This document shows, piece by piece, positions 34,960-36,643 of a DNA stretch of 36,643 nt. The translations under genes and the position numbers were made by a program. The stretch lies in the NCBI GenBank assembly GCA_026417155.1, contig JAOADU010000003.1, forward strand, positions 1 to 36,643. The letters are read 5' to 3'. The DNA is from Bacteroidales bacterium (GTDB taxonomy: Bacteria > Bacteroidota > Bacteroidia > Bacteroidales > GWA2-32-17). Numbering within the stretch: position 1 is the first letter of the stretch; every line of letters begins with the position of its first letter. The notes below the pieces were generated by a model. The model was not told the origin of the DNA, did no database searches, and was given only the letters and a program-made list of their open reading frames with translations.

Positions 34960-36570
34960 ATGAAGCGTTTTTTATTTTCTACAGCTATGCTGGTATGGGT
35001 AACTATTACCTATGCACAGCTTACAGGAATCAAAACCATTCCTGGCGATTATGCGACAATTGCTGCGGCAATTGCTGACTTGAATACTCAAGGAGTAGGA
35101 CCCGGCGGGGTTACATTCAACATTCAGGCAGGTTATACCGAAACCATTACAGCTCGTTTAAATCTAACTGCAACAGGAAGTCCCAATAGTCCTATTATTT
35201 TTCAGAAGTTTGGCAATGGAGCCAATCCATTAATTACAGCTTATGTAGGAACAGCAACACCATCGAGCGCAACTCCCGATGGTATTTGGGCATTGGTGGG
35301 ATCGGATTTTGTAACCATTGATGGAATAGATTTGTATGATCCGAATACTTCAAGTCCAAACGCCACCATGGAGTATGGATATGGATTGTTTAAAGCTAGT
35401 GCAACTGATGGTGCGCAAAATAATACTATCAGAAATTGCGTGATTACATTGAGTAGAGCCAACAATGCTAGTTCTACATCTCCGATGGTTGAAGGATCTG
35501 TCGGTATTCTAATTATTAATTCTACACCAACAGCTGCTACCACTGCAATAACACCAACATCGGCTGCAGGAACAAACTCATTTAACCGTATTTATTCCAA
35601 TACTATTAAAAATTGTAACTATGGTATAGCTCTTAGTGGTTTTGCTGCATCATCGCCTTTTACATTGGGCGATACCGACAACGATATAGGTGGCACATCG
35701 GCAGCAACCGGTAATACTATTATAAATTTTGGTGGTGCATCTGGTGCTACAAATCAAGCAGCAGGTATTAGAGCTAACAACCAGTGGAATATAAATATTT
35801 CGTACAATATACTCAATAATAACGATGGAACGGGTGCCAATCATGTGTCAACATTAAGAGGTATTTTTGCACAAGCCGGAACTAGTGCTAGTGCCAATAT
35901 TAATAACAACACTATTACTCTTCAATCGGGGTCATCAACATCGGCTTGTACTGCAATAGATAATGGAATTGGCTCAACGGCTGCGTCCAATACTATTAAT
36001 ATCAACAACAATGTTATTTATGTCGGATATCAAACTGCAACAACGGGTATTTATACTGCCATCAACAACTCAGCAACAGCTACTACCGTTAACATTAACA
36101 ATAATACGATTACAAAAATTGCCGGAGTGGACTTAGGAGGGACAGGAACTCATGTAATGATTGAAACAGGATCGCCAACCAATGCCAATGTAAAGAACAA
36201 TGTAATTCAAAACTTAACAAGAAATGGAGGGAGTGGTTCGTGGAGAATTATCAATACTACAAGTCCTCAAAATTTGGTTGTTGATGGAAATTTAATTGAA
36301 AACATTGGCTGGACAAGCACATCTTCGACAGGAAGCATAGATGCATTTTACAGTTATTCTAATGCTGTAAATGTATCCATTATCAACAACATTATTCGTA
36401 ATTTATATACTCCCACTACGGGAATAATCAATGGGATTAGAGAATGGGGTACAACAGGAAATAAAATTATTCAAAACAATCAAGTGTATAACTTTTACAC
36501 AACTACGGGAGGCACAGGCGGTGCAACCTTCAATGGAATATTTTGTTCTATTGGCACAATTGAAATTTAA
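34960..36570 (+). CDS. Secreted beta-helix surface protein, interrupted by an in-frame TAA
   Basis: The product has 536 residues from MKRFLFSTAMLVWVTITYAQ (signal peptide) to the TAA at 36568-36570. After a KTIPGDYATIAAAIADLNTQ opening, usual for exported pectate-lyase-like repeat proteins of Bacteroidota, it has many asparagine-rich beta-helix turns. Examples are NISYNILNNNDG, ANINNNTITLQSG, ININNNVIYVG, VSIINNIIRNLY and KIIQNNQVYNFYTTTGG. Such proteins normally run to 1000 or more residues and end in a T9SS sorting domain. Here the frame stops in mid-repeat: the last turn reads IEI-stop-NNQVYN, where the preceding turn has IIQNNQVYN. A single C-to-T change (CAA to TAA) explains it. As it stands the product would lack the sorting domain and would not be surface-anchored. 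Confidence 0.82.
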   Translation: MKRFLFSTAMLVWVTITYAQLTGIKTIPGDYATIAAAIADLNTQGVGPGGVTFNIQAGYTETITARLNLTATGSPNSPIIFQKFGNGANPLITAYVGTATPSSATPDGIWALVGSDFVTIDGIDLYDPNTSSPNATMEYGYGLFKASATDGAQNNTIRNCVITLSRANNASSTSPMVEGSVGILIINSTPTAATTAITPTSAAGTNSFNRIYSNTIKNCNYGIALSGFAASSPFTLGDTDNDIGGTSAATGNTIINFGGASGATNQAAGIRANNQWNINISYNILNNNDGTGANHVSTLRGIFAQAGTSASANINNNTITLQSGSSTSACTAIDNGIGSTAASNTININNNVIYVGYQTATTGIYTAINNSATATTVNINNNTITKIAGVDLGGTGTHVMIETGSPTNANVKNNVIQNLTRNGGSGSWRIINTTSPQNLVVDGNLIENIGWTSTSSTGSIDAFYSYSNAVNVSIINNIIRNLYTPTTGIINGIREWGTTGNKIIQNNQVYNFYTTTGGTGGATFNGIFCSIGTIEI

Positions 36571-36643
36571 AATAATCAAGTGTACAATTTAAACAGCACA
36601 GGAACAACAGGTGGCTCAGCAGGTACAATATATGGAATAAATA
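36571..36643 (+). pseudogene. Continuation of the beta-helix gene frame after the TAA
   Basis: Directly after the stop the same frame continues NNQVYNLNSTGTTGGSAGTI and stays open to the window edge, clearly a further copy of the preceding turn (NNQVYNFYTTTGGTGG). The gene was therefore longer. The TAA is a nonsense mutation, a sequencing or assembly error, or a recombination product. Confidence 0.75.

Overview
The window looks like chromosomal DNA of a low-GC member of the Bacteroidota (most likely Bacteroidia). Three genes encode large secreted proteins: two end in type IX secretion (T9SS) sorting domains, and the third is an interrupted beta-helix protein whose C-terminus is not visible. 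A PorE-like OmpA protein, DUF502, DUF3078 and DUF4175 proteins and CarboxypepD_reg-like lipoproteins point the same way. So do many intergenic copies of the Bacteroidota -7 promoter box TAnnTTTG, some with a TTTG -33 box at the right distance. I see no prophage, CRISPR array, integrase or transposase gene. Most of the window is ordinary housekeeping and cell-envelope content.

Layout. Positions 1-6958 (minus strand) hold a compact nucleotide-sugar operon read wbpD-wbpB-wbpA-galE-rfbB-PHP phosphatase-QueG-like Fe-S protein, followed by the start of a DpnA-like DNA adenine methyltransferase cut by the window edge. A clear intrinsic terminator (6998-7025) separates this operon from an upstream 912-residue T9SS beta-propeller protein (7057-9795). 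Positions 9951-13869 hold a DUF502 membrane protein, a MORN-repeat protein, a PorE-like TPR/PD40/OmpA protein and two tandem paralogous lipoproteins. A tRNA-Arg(CCG) at 13964-14037 runs tail-to-tail into atpD and overlaps its stop codon; atpC is not next to atpD.

Positions 15955-18781 form the sulfate-activation operon cysC-cysD-cysN, behind a 400-base intergenic region. Then come a DUF3078 outer-membrane protein, mscL, and on the other strand a two-gene unit of a small coiled-coil secreted protein plus a 1068-residue T9SS protein. Positions 23913-29324 (plus) encode a lone MacB/FtsX-type permease, a hybrid histidine kinase with a 5TMR-LYT-like membrane sensor and PAS domain, coaD, and a thioredoxin-fold protein that has lost its CxxC site.

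Positions 29325-29753 are non-coding and carry two tandem copies of a double-hairpin repeat; a third diverged copy lies at 34783-34830. An M48 lipoprotein protease (plus) is followed by a minus-strand unit of DUF4175 protein, RsbW-like ATPase and ybeY. The window ends in a T9SS-style beta-helix surface protein whose reading frame is broken by an in-frame TAA inside a repeat, after which the same frame and repeat resume to the window edge.

Functionally, the sugar operon makes precursors for surface polysaccharide: UDP-GlcNAc to the 3-acetamido-glucuronate derivative, although the required aminotransferase is absent here. CysCDN supplies APS/PAPS. The T9SS cargo and the PorE-like protein belong to the outer-membrane secretion and adhesion machinery. 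The least explained signals are the double-hairpin repeat family, the interrupted adhesin, and the isolated atpD overlapping a tRNA.
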